DNA from: Haloferax prahovense DSM 18310
Lineage (GTDB): Archaea; Halobacteriota; Halobacteria; Halobacteriales; Haloferacaceae
Direction of reading: 5' to 3'
DNA: 64,000 bases
Assembly: GCF_000336815.1 (NCBI RefSeq)
Contig: NZ_AOLG01000047.1
Span: forward strand, 240,136 to 304,135
The notes under the pieces are model-generated. The model made no database searches and was not told the origin of the DNA. It saw nothing but the letters and a program-made list of their open reading frames with translations. Positions 17,184 through 24,879 of this stretch are shown piece after piece (positions within the stretch are counted from its first letter, which is position 1; each line of letters opens with the position of its first letter). Both the position numbers and the translations under genes were made by a program.

Positions 17184-18806
17184 CTACCGAGCAAGCATTT
17201 CTGGCTCTACTAAGGAGTCAAGGAAGCTGTTGATTCCATTTGCGATTAATCGACGACGTTCCCCGAGGAAGTCTTCGTAATTTTCCATCTCCCAGAGTCT
17301 TTCATCGACAGGTACAAACGCTGGCTCTAACGCATTTGGATATTCCGTACTAACAGTCGGGAGATATTCTGATGGTGGCGAGTCGAAAATGCCGAGATTC
17401 CCACTCTTAGTTAATGGAACACGGTTAGCTATCTCATTCACGCGCTTTTTGTCGTAGTGATTACTTCCGGTATCATATCCCGCTTGAGATAGCTGCGCTC
17501 TTGGGAAGATATGGTGGCTCTGGATAGAGTAATCGTCCCCCACTGGCTGTGAAAGGTCGATTCCGTTTCGCCAATCAACACCTTCGTTGGCCCGGATTAC
17601 AATCTGCATCATGTTGTATAGTGGATGGCGAATACCCCGCATATCGAGATTCTCTGGTGAAACGTGAGGATCTCCTTCCTCCTCTTTCAACGTCGTTATC
17701 AGAGCTGCAATCGGTTCGTCACCCTTGAGAACATTCAAGTCCTGCAGTAAGCTGGCGTCAAGTCCTCGCGTATGGCGACGCTGCAGCAGAGCGGCATACA
17801 TCCAATACAACATTCGGTTCCGTTCGTTCGCTGACCGGAACTCACCATCTTGCATTGAGAGATACCCGATGATCGGAATAAGGACATAGGGCGTGTTGAG
17901 GTCCTTTGTTGAGTAAATGTACGCGTGGTCTCGTAGAACGTTAAGGACGTAATCAATTATCTGGGAGAGGTCGTTCCAGCCAGATTGTAGCTGTTCACGC
18001 GAGAGATCGTGAAGGTGTTCGAACTCTGCACTCTGGTTGATTACTGCATTCATCGATCGCACGAGGAACGTTAAATCGAAACTGAAACCAATCTGGTCTA
18101 GCCGGGAAAGTTTATTTTTGAAATTCCGTCGAGTTTCTGGCCATGCACTCACCATATGCGCCAGTGCAATGTCTGCGTCGCTGAGAGCAGTACCTTGGCT
18201 GTTTACTCTGTCGAAGACGGTGAGTGCTTCGCGAAGGGATGACTCATCGTCAACATGCATTATCGGAAATTCATCATTCCTGATTTCCTGTAGGGCTGTG
18301 AGATTTGCTTGGTACTCTTGGAATAGTTCAAACGAAGGCCCAGAGTCCCCTGAAACCTCTTCTACGATCTCTCCTACGTTGACACCACCGCTTATGAAGC
18401 AGTCTGTGACTTTTACCCATCGAGGATTCCCTTGCATCTCGGCTTTTTTGTAATACTTCAGCTCTTGTGTATCGAGATTATAATGGAGATTTCGGGGGTC
18501 GTTGTCGATGCTAGAATAGTACGGCGGTAAGTCGTCTTTGATGAGGAGATACAGGACCGTGAGCCGTTGTTGCCCATCCAGCAATACGCTCACTCGATTC
18601 CCGGATGGTATACTTGGGGAGTTCTTCAAAGCGGGTGGGTTGTCTGTAGCCCACAGTAAGAGAGACCCTGTGGGGTATCCTTCCATTAAGGAATCGACGA
18701 GGAGTTTAGACTGATCTCTATCCCAAGTGAACTCCCGCTGAAATTCAGGAAGGACGATCTCATTGTGTGCAATCTGATTTAGTAGATGACCGACATCCTC
18801 ACTCAT
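17184..18806 (-). CDS. DUF262/HNH protein, GmrSD-like modification-dependent restriction factor
   Basis: 540 residues from ATG 18806. The N-terminal DUF262 (ParB/Srx-like NTPase) domain has VLPEFQREFTWDRDQ near residue 20 and the signature LDGQQRLTVLY near 80. The C-terminal part has an HNH-type nuclease motif, SHHIFPRAQL near 430, with Asn-rich follow-up (NEIANRVPLTKSGNLG). This architecture (DUF262 plus DUF1524-like HNH) is that of GmrSD/BrxU/SspE proteins, which restrict modified DNA or sense phosphorothioate. It is shorter than SspE as I know it. It is a candidate partner of the defence operon 2.4 kb away. Confidence 0.85.
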   Translation of the reverse strand: MSEDVGHLLNQIAHNEIVLPEFQREFTWDRDQSKLLVDSLMEGYPTGSLLLWATDNPPALKNSPSIPSGNRVSVLLDGQQRLTVLYLLIKDDLPPYYSSIDNDPRNLHYNLDTQELKYYKKAEMQGNPRWVKVTDCFISGGVNVGEIVEEVSGDSGPSFELFQEYQANLTALQEIRNDEFPIMHVDDESSLREALTVFDRVNSQGTALSDADIALAHMVSAWPETRRNFKNKLSRLDQIGFSFDLTFLVRSMNAVINQSAEFEHLHDLSREQLQSGWNDLSQIIDYVLNVLRDHAYIYSTKDLNTPYVLIPIIGYLSMQDGEFRSANERNRMLYWMYAALLQRRHTRGLDASLLQDLNVLKGDEPIAALITTLKEEEGDPHVSPENLDMRGIRHPLYNMMQIVIRANEGVDWRNGIDLSQPVGDDYSIQSHHIFPRAQLSQAGYDTGSNHYDKKRVNEIANRVPLTKSGNLGIFDSPPSEYLPTVSTEYPNALEPAFVPVDERLWEMENYEDFLGERRRLIANGINSFLDSLVEPEMLAR

Positions 18807-19379
18807 AATCCATCTTAACAGACAGGTCACCTACAATGAGCATAGTATTTTCCCTAGGGTTACCCCCCATTCCAAACAAGACGTCCGGTTATCATCGTGT
18901 GTGTAAACTTCGCACCTACGAGTGCATTCTCTCCGAGTTGCGTCCAAGCAAATTTGGCCTGAATTATACTCAAGATAGTTCATGTTGGTAACCGTGCTTG
19001 AGATCTCGCTATAGTGGTCGGTGCCGCACCACCCTGTCACGAGTGTCACGAGAGTCGGTTGTTTATAAACACACTCTCTCCCCACTTTGTCACGAGAAAC
19101 GCCCCAAAGGTGTACCCCTCCCGCAGAACACCTTACTAAGATTATTATTTGAGAAACTTTTAACTTCTTATGTTTAATAACGTACCCGTAGTCCTCTTTT
19201 AGCCGTGGTTAGTGGAAGACGCTAACCCGGCAAAAGATGCACTCGATCCCCCCACCCACACCTTCGGAGCGTCTCTCGTGACAAAGTGGGGAGAGAGTGT
19301 GTTTATAAAAGAACGCCTCTCACGACACTAATGACACTCGTGACACGGTGGTCCAGTCAATTGCGTCTCCGAAACGATG
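18807..19379. other. Intergenic region holding the 36-bp inverted repeat
   Basis: 573 nt without a gene. The short frames starting MGRECVYK on both strands (18831-19085 and 19286-19504) are mirror images created by the inverted repeat and are not genes. The region contains several CTCGTGAC/GTCACGAG 8-mers, two outward TTTATAAA boxes and an AT-rich core at 19137-19180. Confidence 0.75.
19062..19309. repeat. Perfect 36-bp inverted repeat enclosing an AT-rich core
   Basis: The arm 19062-19097 (begins TTTATAAACACACTCTC, ends CACGAGA) is the exact reverse complement of 19274-19309. Between them 176 bp include the AT-rich 19137-19180 (ATTATTATTTGAG, TTTAACTT, TTTAATAA). Outside each arm lie further copies of TGTCACGAG/CTCGTGACA (19034-19052; 19335-19345). 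It is adjacent to the parA pair. Iteron-like motifs, symmetry and an unwinding-type core fit a partition site or a replication origin. The TTTATAAA at both outer ends could also act as TATA boxes. Confidence 0.8.
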
Positions 19380-19775
19380 TTAATCGAGATGCAACTCGGA
19401 TTTTATCTCCTCGGGAGAGTTCATTCCATGCCTCAGAAGTGCTGGGTAGAAGCGCTTGTTTTTGGGTAATTTCACGCCAAAGCGTTCCTCGTGCTTGTTA
19501 TTGAGTTCGTTATAGAGGTCATTGACCTCTCGAACGACATCCGTGCCGACATACATGGAGAAATGCTTCCTGTCTTTGACTGTGTCTTCTGATGTCTTCT
19601 CTGAGGTATCAGTGCTACGCCCCTGATTGGTCTGGGATTCTTCTGTGACAGTTCCCGGACCTGTCTCTTGGCCATCCTCATTCGACGATAACCCAGATTG
19701 GATGACCTGCTGAACATCTGCTTTACGACGTTGTTTGTTCTCACGTCCTTCACTAACAGAAGAGTCCTTACGCAT
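19380..19775 (-). CDS. ParA-associated small DNA-binding partner (centromere-binding candidate)
   Basis: 131 residues from ATG 19775, overlapping the parA stop by 8 nt (ATGCGTAA). The first 75 residues are polar and disordered (Ser/Thr/Gln/Glu-rich), and the last 55 form a compact helical domain (KHFSMYVGTDVVREVNDLYN, FYPALLRHG). A small partner encoded just after parA is typical of type Ib-like partition systems, where it binds the centromere and stimulates the ATPase. The inverted-repeat site lies immediately downstream. Confidence 0.75.
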   Translation of the reverse strand: MRKDSSVSEGRENKQRRKADVQQVIQSGLSSNEDGQETGPGTVTEESQTNQGRSTDTSEKTSEDTVKDRKHFSMYVGTDVVREVNDLYNELNNKHEERFGVKLPKNKRFYPALLRHGMNSPEEIKSELHLD

Positions 19776-20604
19776 CAGTACGACCCTCCTGCCACGCTTC
19801 ATCAACCAGTGACTCAGCAATTCGGAGGTATTCAGCCTCCATATCACAGTCCACTGAATAGGCGAAAATCGACCCGGAATTATCTGCAGCTCGCTGGAGT
19901 GCGACCCGAGACCGGACAGCGAAAATCGGCGCAATGCTCTCGAAGGTTTCTTCAAACCAGTCCATCATTTCCTTTGATTCGTTGTCGTAGGATACCTCGT
20001 TGCCGACAACACCGACAATGTCGATGTTCGTTGAGTAACCATTCTCTAATGCAGATTTCTGGTGCATCAGAAGTTCGATGGCCTTGATGCTCTTGCTGGT
20101 CGGACGTGCCGGGAGGAGGATATGCTCAGCTGCGAGGAACGCGTTATTTGTGAGCGCTCCAAGGTTGGGCGGGCAGTCGATGAGGATGAACTCGTATTCC
20201 TTATTGAGTTCGGCCAGAGCGAGCTGAAGACGTTCCTCACGGCGGATGGCGCTGGTGAGTTCGCTTTCCGTTTGGAACATCTGTGCGTGGGCCGGAACAA
20301 TGTCGAACTCATCGTGCGAACGAATTATTTCGTTGATTTGGTCTTGTTTCGACAGGTCGCTCAAGATGTCGTGCAGTGACATGCCATCGGCATCGTATTC
20401 GTTTCCAAGCCCACAGTCTTCGGAAAGATGTCCTTGAGGGTCAAGGTCGATGAGAAGCACGTCGTAGCCGGATTTGGATAATGCCCCACCAACATTCAGC
20501 GCGGTTGTGGTCTTCCCACAGCCTCCTTTCTGGTTACCGACCGCGAGGACGAGTGGACTATCTTGCGTGCGATTCTCTTCCGGTGTAGGAGTATTCGTTG
20601 ACAT
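19768..20604 (-). CDS. parA: ParA/Soj-family partition ATPase
   Basis: 278 residues. Deviant Walker A GNQKGGCGKTTTALNVG at residues 22-38, the A' motif LLIDLDPQGHLSEDCGLG, and the Walker B region EFILIDCPPNLGALTNN are all present. This ATPase moves plasmids or chromosome regions by binding DNA nonspecifically. It has no N-terminal HTH, so it resembles type Ib or chromosomal Soj. A TTATAAA box near 20744-20750 gives a leader of about 140 nt. Its presence supports plasmid ancestry of the element. Confidence 0.93.
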   Translation of the reverse strand: MSTNTPTPEENRTQDSPLVLAVGNQKGGCGKTTTALNVGGALSKSGYDVLLIDLDPQGHLSEDCGLGNEYDADGMSLHDILSDLSKQDQINEIIRSHDEFDIVPAHAQMFQTESELTSAIRREERLQLALAELNKEYEFILIDCPPNLGALTNNAFLAAEHILLPARPTSKSIKAIELLMHQKSALENGYSTNIDIVGVVGNEVSYDNESKEMMDWFEETFESIAPIFAVRSRVALQRAADNSGSIFAYSVDCDMEAEYLRIAESLVDEAWQEGRTDA

Positions 20605-20823
20605 TGGAGTTAGTTAGTCTGGTAGCGATCTGTGACGTGTCTGGGTGGCTTCTGTGAGACGTCCCTTATCGCTCGCAGGCTATTCTGGAGTATACTGACT
20701 CCTGCCATAAGTGTAACTGCTCTGTTATGTTTTGGAATGGGTGTTATAAAGTGCGGTGAAAATGGGGTCTAAACGCCTTTCCCATATACATTGGAACAAT
20801 CGAATATTGACACAACCAGAGTA

Positions 20824-21138
20824 ATGAACGAGGACTACGAGGCTGAGACTCCCATATCGAGTCGAGAATAGATGGAGGACACCAATTGTGGGCTTTTCAC
20901 CGAGATCTGAATCTCCACACTGGACGGGGTTGGGTCGGGAGAACGGACACTGCGAACTCCGAATCCGACATCGCCCAAAAAACCTGCACGACAGACTATC
21001 GTGGTTGATGTGGAGGATGTCGTTGAACGAAAGACGGACGGTAAAGGGAACTTCACCGTTGACACGGATTACGCGGACGAGACGGTTCGTGTGGCGGTTC
21101 TCGGCGTTGAGAAGGGGAAGAGGAATGGTAGCGGATAA
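20824..21138 (+). pseudogene. Degraded small gene with two in-frame stops
   Basis: From ATG 20824 (NEDYEAETPISSRE) one frame runs 105 codons to TAA 21136-21138, broken by TAG at 20869-20871 and TGA at 20908-20910. The last 43 codons (VVDVEDVVERKTDGKGNF, then VDTDYADETVRVAVL) look like the C-terminus of small haloarchaeal proteins of unknown function. Either only this part is translated (from GTG near 21000) or the whole is a relic. It overlaps the next small gene by 14 nt. Confidence 0.4.
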
Positions 21139-21256
21139 TCAAACCGTCGAGATCGATCCAGACAAACTTGTCACTGGGTTTCTCAGATCACCGAGAATGA
21201 GTGACACGGATGAACGCAATAAGCTCCGTTGGCTGTGGAGCAATAAGTCGTCTTGA
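21125..21256 (+). CDS. 43-residue hypothetical protein
   Basis: ATG 21125 to TGA 21256; MVADNQTVEIDPDKLVTGFL, then an Arg/Asp-rich tail with WLWSNKSS. It overlaps the end of the degraded gene upstream, like a coupled pair, and ends 2 nt from the convergent end of the PLD-helicase gene. Short, and supported only by composition and arrangement. Confidence 0.4.
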   Translation: MVADNQTVEIDPDKLVTGFLRSPRMSDTDERNKLRWLWSNKSS

Positions 21257-21258
21257 TT

Positions 21259-24200
21259 TTAGTCTGAAGTCACCGTAAGCCACTCTCGAAGCGTCTCTTC
21301 AGTGGCCGTGATAGATTCCAGAGAACGGTCTCCCGGAAGATCGCACACCGATTCATCAACTGCACCGACCCCAACGACATCAGCGGTATCAAGACTCCCC
21401 TCTTCACCAACCACAATTCGCGGCGGTCCTACCTCACGGCGACTACCATAGACCAACTCAACATTCCGGGGATTCGTATCCGAAACCACCGACAATAACG
21501 TCTCAAACAGCGGATCACCGGGAAGTAACAGTCGAATCGATGGGAATTGATCCGCAACCTTGGGAGAGAACGTCACCACCACCCCCCGGCCACGTCCCAG
21601 AACCGATTGTGCCGTCTCTGTGACCTGCTCCGGTGACTCGACATCATCCTCGTCCAGTGTTTCAAGCACATACGCATTGGTTGATGTTCCAGCAAACTCT
21701 TCAGCTCGGTCGTGATTTCGGAGTGCTGTAAACGACCATCCTACCTCCTCGAGCTTCTCTGAATGGAGTAGTAACTGTTCGATGGTCTTGAGTCCAACCG
21801 TCGGCTCATAGCGTCGTTCTTCGACACCAACAGATGTGAGTGCGGGGTGCTTCGACCCATCCCACCCGACCAATCCGGCGTCCTCAATGATCTCTTCGCG
21901 AGTCGCTGGCTCCTCGGCTCCCTTTGCCAGCCCAGTCTCTTCCTCTCTCTCTTTAGCTTCTGCCGCTCGTTCATCTGCCATTTCTGCGACTCGTTCAGTT
22001 GCAGTTCGACTATCGTTGTCGTCAGCACCCATCATCGCATCTTTGAAATCCTGTTCGATGCTGTTCAGTACGGGTCGCATCGGGCCGACGACATTCTCAA
22101 AGAGTTCTAGTCGTTCTTCTAACTCCTCGTAGATGTCGCCATCTACACTGTCCTTGTAAGCGTAGTTGATTATCTTCACTACTTCATTGTCCTGCCCAAT
22201 GCGGTCGATACGTCCTATGCGCTGCTCTACCCGCATCGGATTCCACGGCAGGTCATAGTTTATAAGCGCATCCGCTGTCTGGAGATTGAGTCCCTCACTG
22301 GCACTGTCGGTACAGATGAGAATATTCGTACCTCCTTCCTCAGTGAACGACCGCTTGATCGTCTCTTTTCCGACCGACGTCCACTCCCCGCTTTCTGGGT
22401 CGTATTGAAAACCACCAGCTCCGCTGTACGTACCTACGTTAGGGTGTGTATCCGTCAGCGTAGTTCGAATGTGTTCTAGCGTATCTTGATACTGAGTGAA
22501 GATGATGATGTCGTCAATGGCCTCCTTGCGAAGACTCCGGATGTCTTGGCTGAGTTGTGCTACCTTCGGATCGGTGTGTGTCCGATTGAGGTCATCGACG
22601 AACTCTCGAAGCATCTCTCGTTCTGCTTGTACGACACTTGCTGCGTGTCCTTTCGTGGGGCGGTAGGTGTCTAACGTCTCTTGTCCAACTACCTCGTCAA
22701 TAGTTGCCTCGGTGACACCTGTGTCCTTGCCGAGCGCCGAGACTTCCTCAGTCATATCTTCGACTTCGGCATCAAGTTTGTCTTCCCGGCGTCTGAGGCT
22801 CTTTTTGATCGCGTGCAGGCTGCTCGTGAGACGCTGTCGGTACGTCGTCATCACGAATCCAAGGGCGAGTTTCTCCTTGCCCGTCAGCACCTTCTGAGAT
22901 TCCTCGTAAGTCGTATCGATATACTCCTCGACCTTTTCGTAGAGAGGTTTCGCATCCCCAAGCTCGATTCGCTTCGTCTCGACTGACCGGCTGGGTACGG
23001 TATCTGTGAGTAGGCCAAGATTCTTACACTGTTCCAACACAGTCCGGGTGTTGCGGAAGATACGGGATTGGACCGGTGTGGCCCACTCGGAAGCGTCGAC
23101 AAGTGCCCGCCATCCTGCCGGTCCACAGTCTAAGACGAGTGTTTCTGGGTCATCGAATCGGTTAGACGTCTCGCGTGCCCCGAGCAACTTTTCGACAGCC
23201 TTCCGTTCTTTCAACCTGAGCGGGTTCGATTCGATTACTTCGGCTACTTCGTCGTCGTATCCGGGGTGAGCGTTGATGTGATCATGAAGGAGCTTCGCGA
23301 ACAGTTGTAGGCGGGGTTTGACCTCTCCCTTCTCCAGTTCAAGTTCTTCACGCAGTTTGAGGAGAACATCTTGCCGGTCGTGGGACCCCGAAGAGTTAGA
23401 ACTGACTTCGCTGAGAGTGGTCTGGAGCGCTCGGCGCGTCTCGAAGAACTCAGTGAACCGCTCTTTGTTATCCCACGATTTGGGTAAATCACACAGTCGT
23501 AGGAGGTCGTACAACTCCCCGATGTTCAGTTGCATCGGTGTCGCAGTCAACGCGTAGATGCAAGCTGTCGCTTCCTCCACCTTACTGAGCAGATCGTAGA
23601 GTTTGGTATCCTCTCGAGCGCTGTGAGCCTCATCAATCACTGCTAAATCCCAAACGTCACCCTCACCGGACGGGGCGACGTGGTGGTGGTTCTCATCGCG
23701 ACGAGCGGTGTGCCACGACTGAATAACGACGGTCGGTTGCTCACGCTGAGTAACGAAGTTCCCGATAGGTGTCTCAGACCACTCGTCTGTAGTGGAATCG
23801 CCCTCAATTCTCACGCGGTTATCGTTCTCGTCACCAAGAGGTCCGACAAGGTACTCTCCGTCGTATCTCCTGTCGTAGTAGTACGCGTGGATGTTGAACC
23901 GGCTGAGCAACTCGTCCTGCCACTGCTGGACGAGTCCTGCGGGGACGAGGAACAACGCATTATCCACTCTCCCCGTATGCACCAGTCGTGAGAGGGTGAG
24001 TCCAGCTTCGATGGTCTTTCCGAGACCCACCTCGTCACAGAATAGGAGATTGTTCGGGTAGATGCTGACAGCGGTGTCAGAAATCGTCCGCTGATGCGGC
24101 CACGGCGTCACGGTACTCACGTCCTCTGCGAGGTGGAGTCCGCCGGGAGTACGCCCAGCGACCGAGACGGCGGTCGCGACGTCGCCCTCCGAAAGCGCTG

Positions 24201-24879
24201 ATTGCGGTGCGTGCTTTCGGACACGTTCGACGTGGTCCTCAAGCGCACCGTCGGTATCCTTCCAATTGATGAGGTCCTGTTCAGCGGCCTCATCAAGTTC
24301 GTGGACATCCACAGAGGGATGGTAGCCGTTCCAAAGCGCGTTGAACGTTGAGACGTCTTCCTTGATGTACTTCTCTTCACCGCGTTCCCACGAACGGTGG
24401 ACTTTGAACCGCTCGTAATTGTACGTCCACGCGCTCAGCGTCTCGTTGACACTTCCCTCAAAGGTGAGGACGTTTCCATCTTCGTCTTCACCGATCCCGA
24501 GCTTCGGATGGAACAACCCATCTCCCGACTTCGGTTCCCCAACTTTGATGTGGAGGTCTCCACGGTCGAGAAGGGTGGCGATGATTGTGAGCTGCGATTC
24601 TACCCACGGTGCCAACGGTTCGTTCGCATCGGGAAACATCGCGCCTCTTTCTCGCTCTTGGAGGTCTGCTCCCGCAATGACTCGGATCGTACCACCGGAC
24701 TCGAGCATAGAATCCACTCCTTCCAGCGCGTCCGCGAGACTCCGGAGACTGAGATACCCTGCCAGTCGATCGTATCGGTTAACCTCGCTCAGAAATGGAC
24801 GATAGAACGTGTCTATGAGGCTGTTACTGTTGAACCCGCTCTCGTAGACGGGGTTCCAAGTCTGGTCTCGGAGTGTCAT
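21259..24879 (-). CDS. PLD-domain SNF2-type helicase (last gene of the defence operon)
   Basis: 1206 residues. Residues 1-180 form a phospholipase-D-like domain (FHPKLGI near 122, followed by FEGSVNETLSAW). Then comes an SF2 SNF2-like motor: Walker A DEVGLGKTIEAG near 280, DEAH box VIDEAHSAR near 416, motif V/VI SEGLNLQTADALINYD and RIGRIDRIGQ near 890. The C-terminus (920-1206) is helical and acidic. Such proteins act as DNA translocases in restriction-like systems (compare DrmD/HepA types). It overlaps the methylase by 4 nt. As I recall it corresponds to the helicase of PbeABCD sets. Confidence 0.9.
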   Translation of the reverse strand: MTLRDQTWNPVYESGFNSNSLIDTFYRPFLSEVNRYDRLAGYLSLRSLADALEGVDSMLESGGTIRVIAGADLQERERGAMFPDANEPLAPWVESQLTIIATLLDRGDLHIKVGEPKSGDGLFHPKLGIGEDEDGNVLTFEGSVNETLSAWTYNYERFKVHRSWERGEEKYIKEDVSTFNALWNGYHPSVDVHELDEAAEQDLINWKDTDGALEDHVERVRKHAPQSALSEGDVATAVSVAGRTPGGLHLAEDVSTVTPWPHQRTISDTAVSIYPNNLLFCDEVGLGKTIEAGLTLSRLVHTGRVDNALFLVPAGLVQQWQDELLSRFNIHAYYYDRRYDGEYLVGPLGDENDNRVRIEGDSTTDEWSETPIGNFVTQREQPTVVIQSWHTARRDENHHHVAPSGEGDVWDLAVIDEAHSAREDTKLYDLLSKVEEATACIYALTATPMQLNIGELYDLLRLCDLPKSWDNKERFTEFFETRRALQTTLSEVSSNSSGSHDRQDVLLKLREELELEKGEVKPRLQLFAKLLHDHINAHPGYDDEVAEVIESNPLRLKERKAVEKLLGARETSNRFDDPETLVLDCGPAGWRALVDASEWATPVQSRIFRNTRTVLEQCKNLGLLTDTVPSRSVETKRIELGDAKPLYEKVEEYIDTTYEESQKVLTGKEKLALGFVMTTYRQRLTSSLHAIKKSLRRREDKLDAEVEDMTEEVSALGKDTGVTEATIDEVVGQETLDTYRPTKGHAASVVQAEREMLREFVDDLNRTHTDPKVAQLSQDIRSLRKEAIDDIIIFTQYQDTLEHIRTTLTDTHPNVGTYSGAGGFQYDPESGEWTSVGKETIKRSFTEEGGTNILICTDSASEGLNLQTADALINYDLPWNPMRVEQRIGRIDRIGQDNEVVKIINYAYKDSVDGDIYEELEERLELFENVVGPMRPVLNSIEQDFKDAMMGADDNDSRTATERVAEMADERAAEAKEREEETGLAKGAEEPATREEIIEDAGLVGWDGSKHPALTSVGVEERRYEPTVGLKTIEQLLLHSEKLEEVGWSFTALRNHDRAEEFAGTSTNAYVLETLDEDDVESPEQVTETAQSVLGRGRGVVVTFSPKVADQFPSIRLLLPGDPLFETLLSVVSDTNPRNVELVYGSRREVGPPRIVVGEEGSLDTADVVGVGAVDESVCDLPGDRSLESITATEETLREWLTVTSD

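Noticed and set aside
16976-17233. 85-codon plus-strand frame overlapping the DUF262 gene end
   Set aside because: It overlaps the DUF262 stop region by 50 nt, has no promoter, and contains the 17-bp string shared with 33160; treated as a relic, not a gene.
18831-19504. Two frames beginning MGRECVYK on opposite strands
   Set aside because: The identical starts are produced by the 36-bp inverted repeat; the rest of each frame has no protein character.
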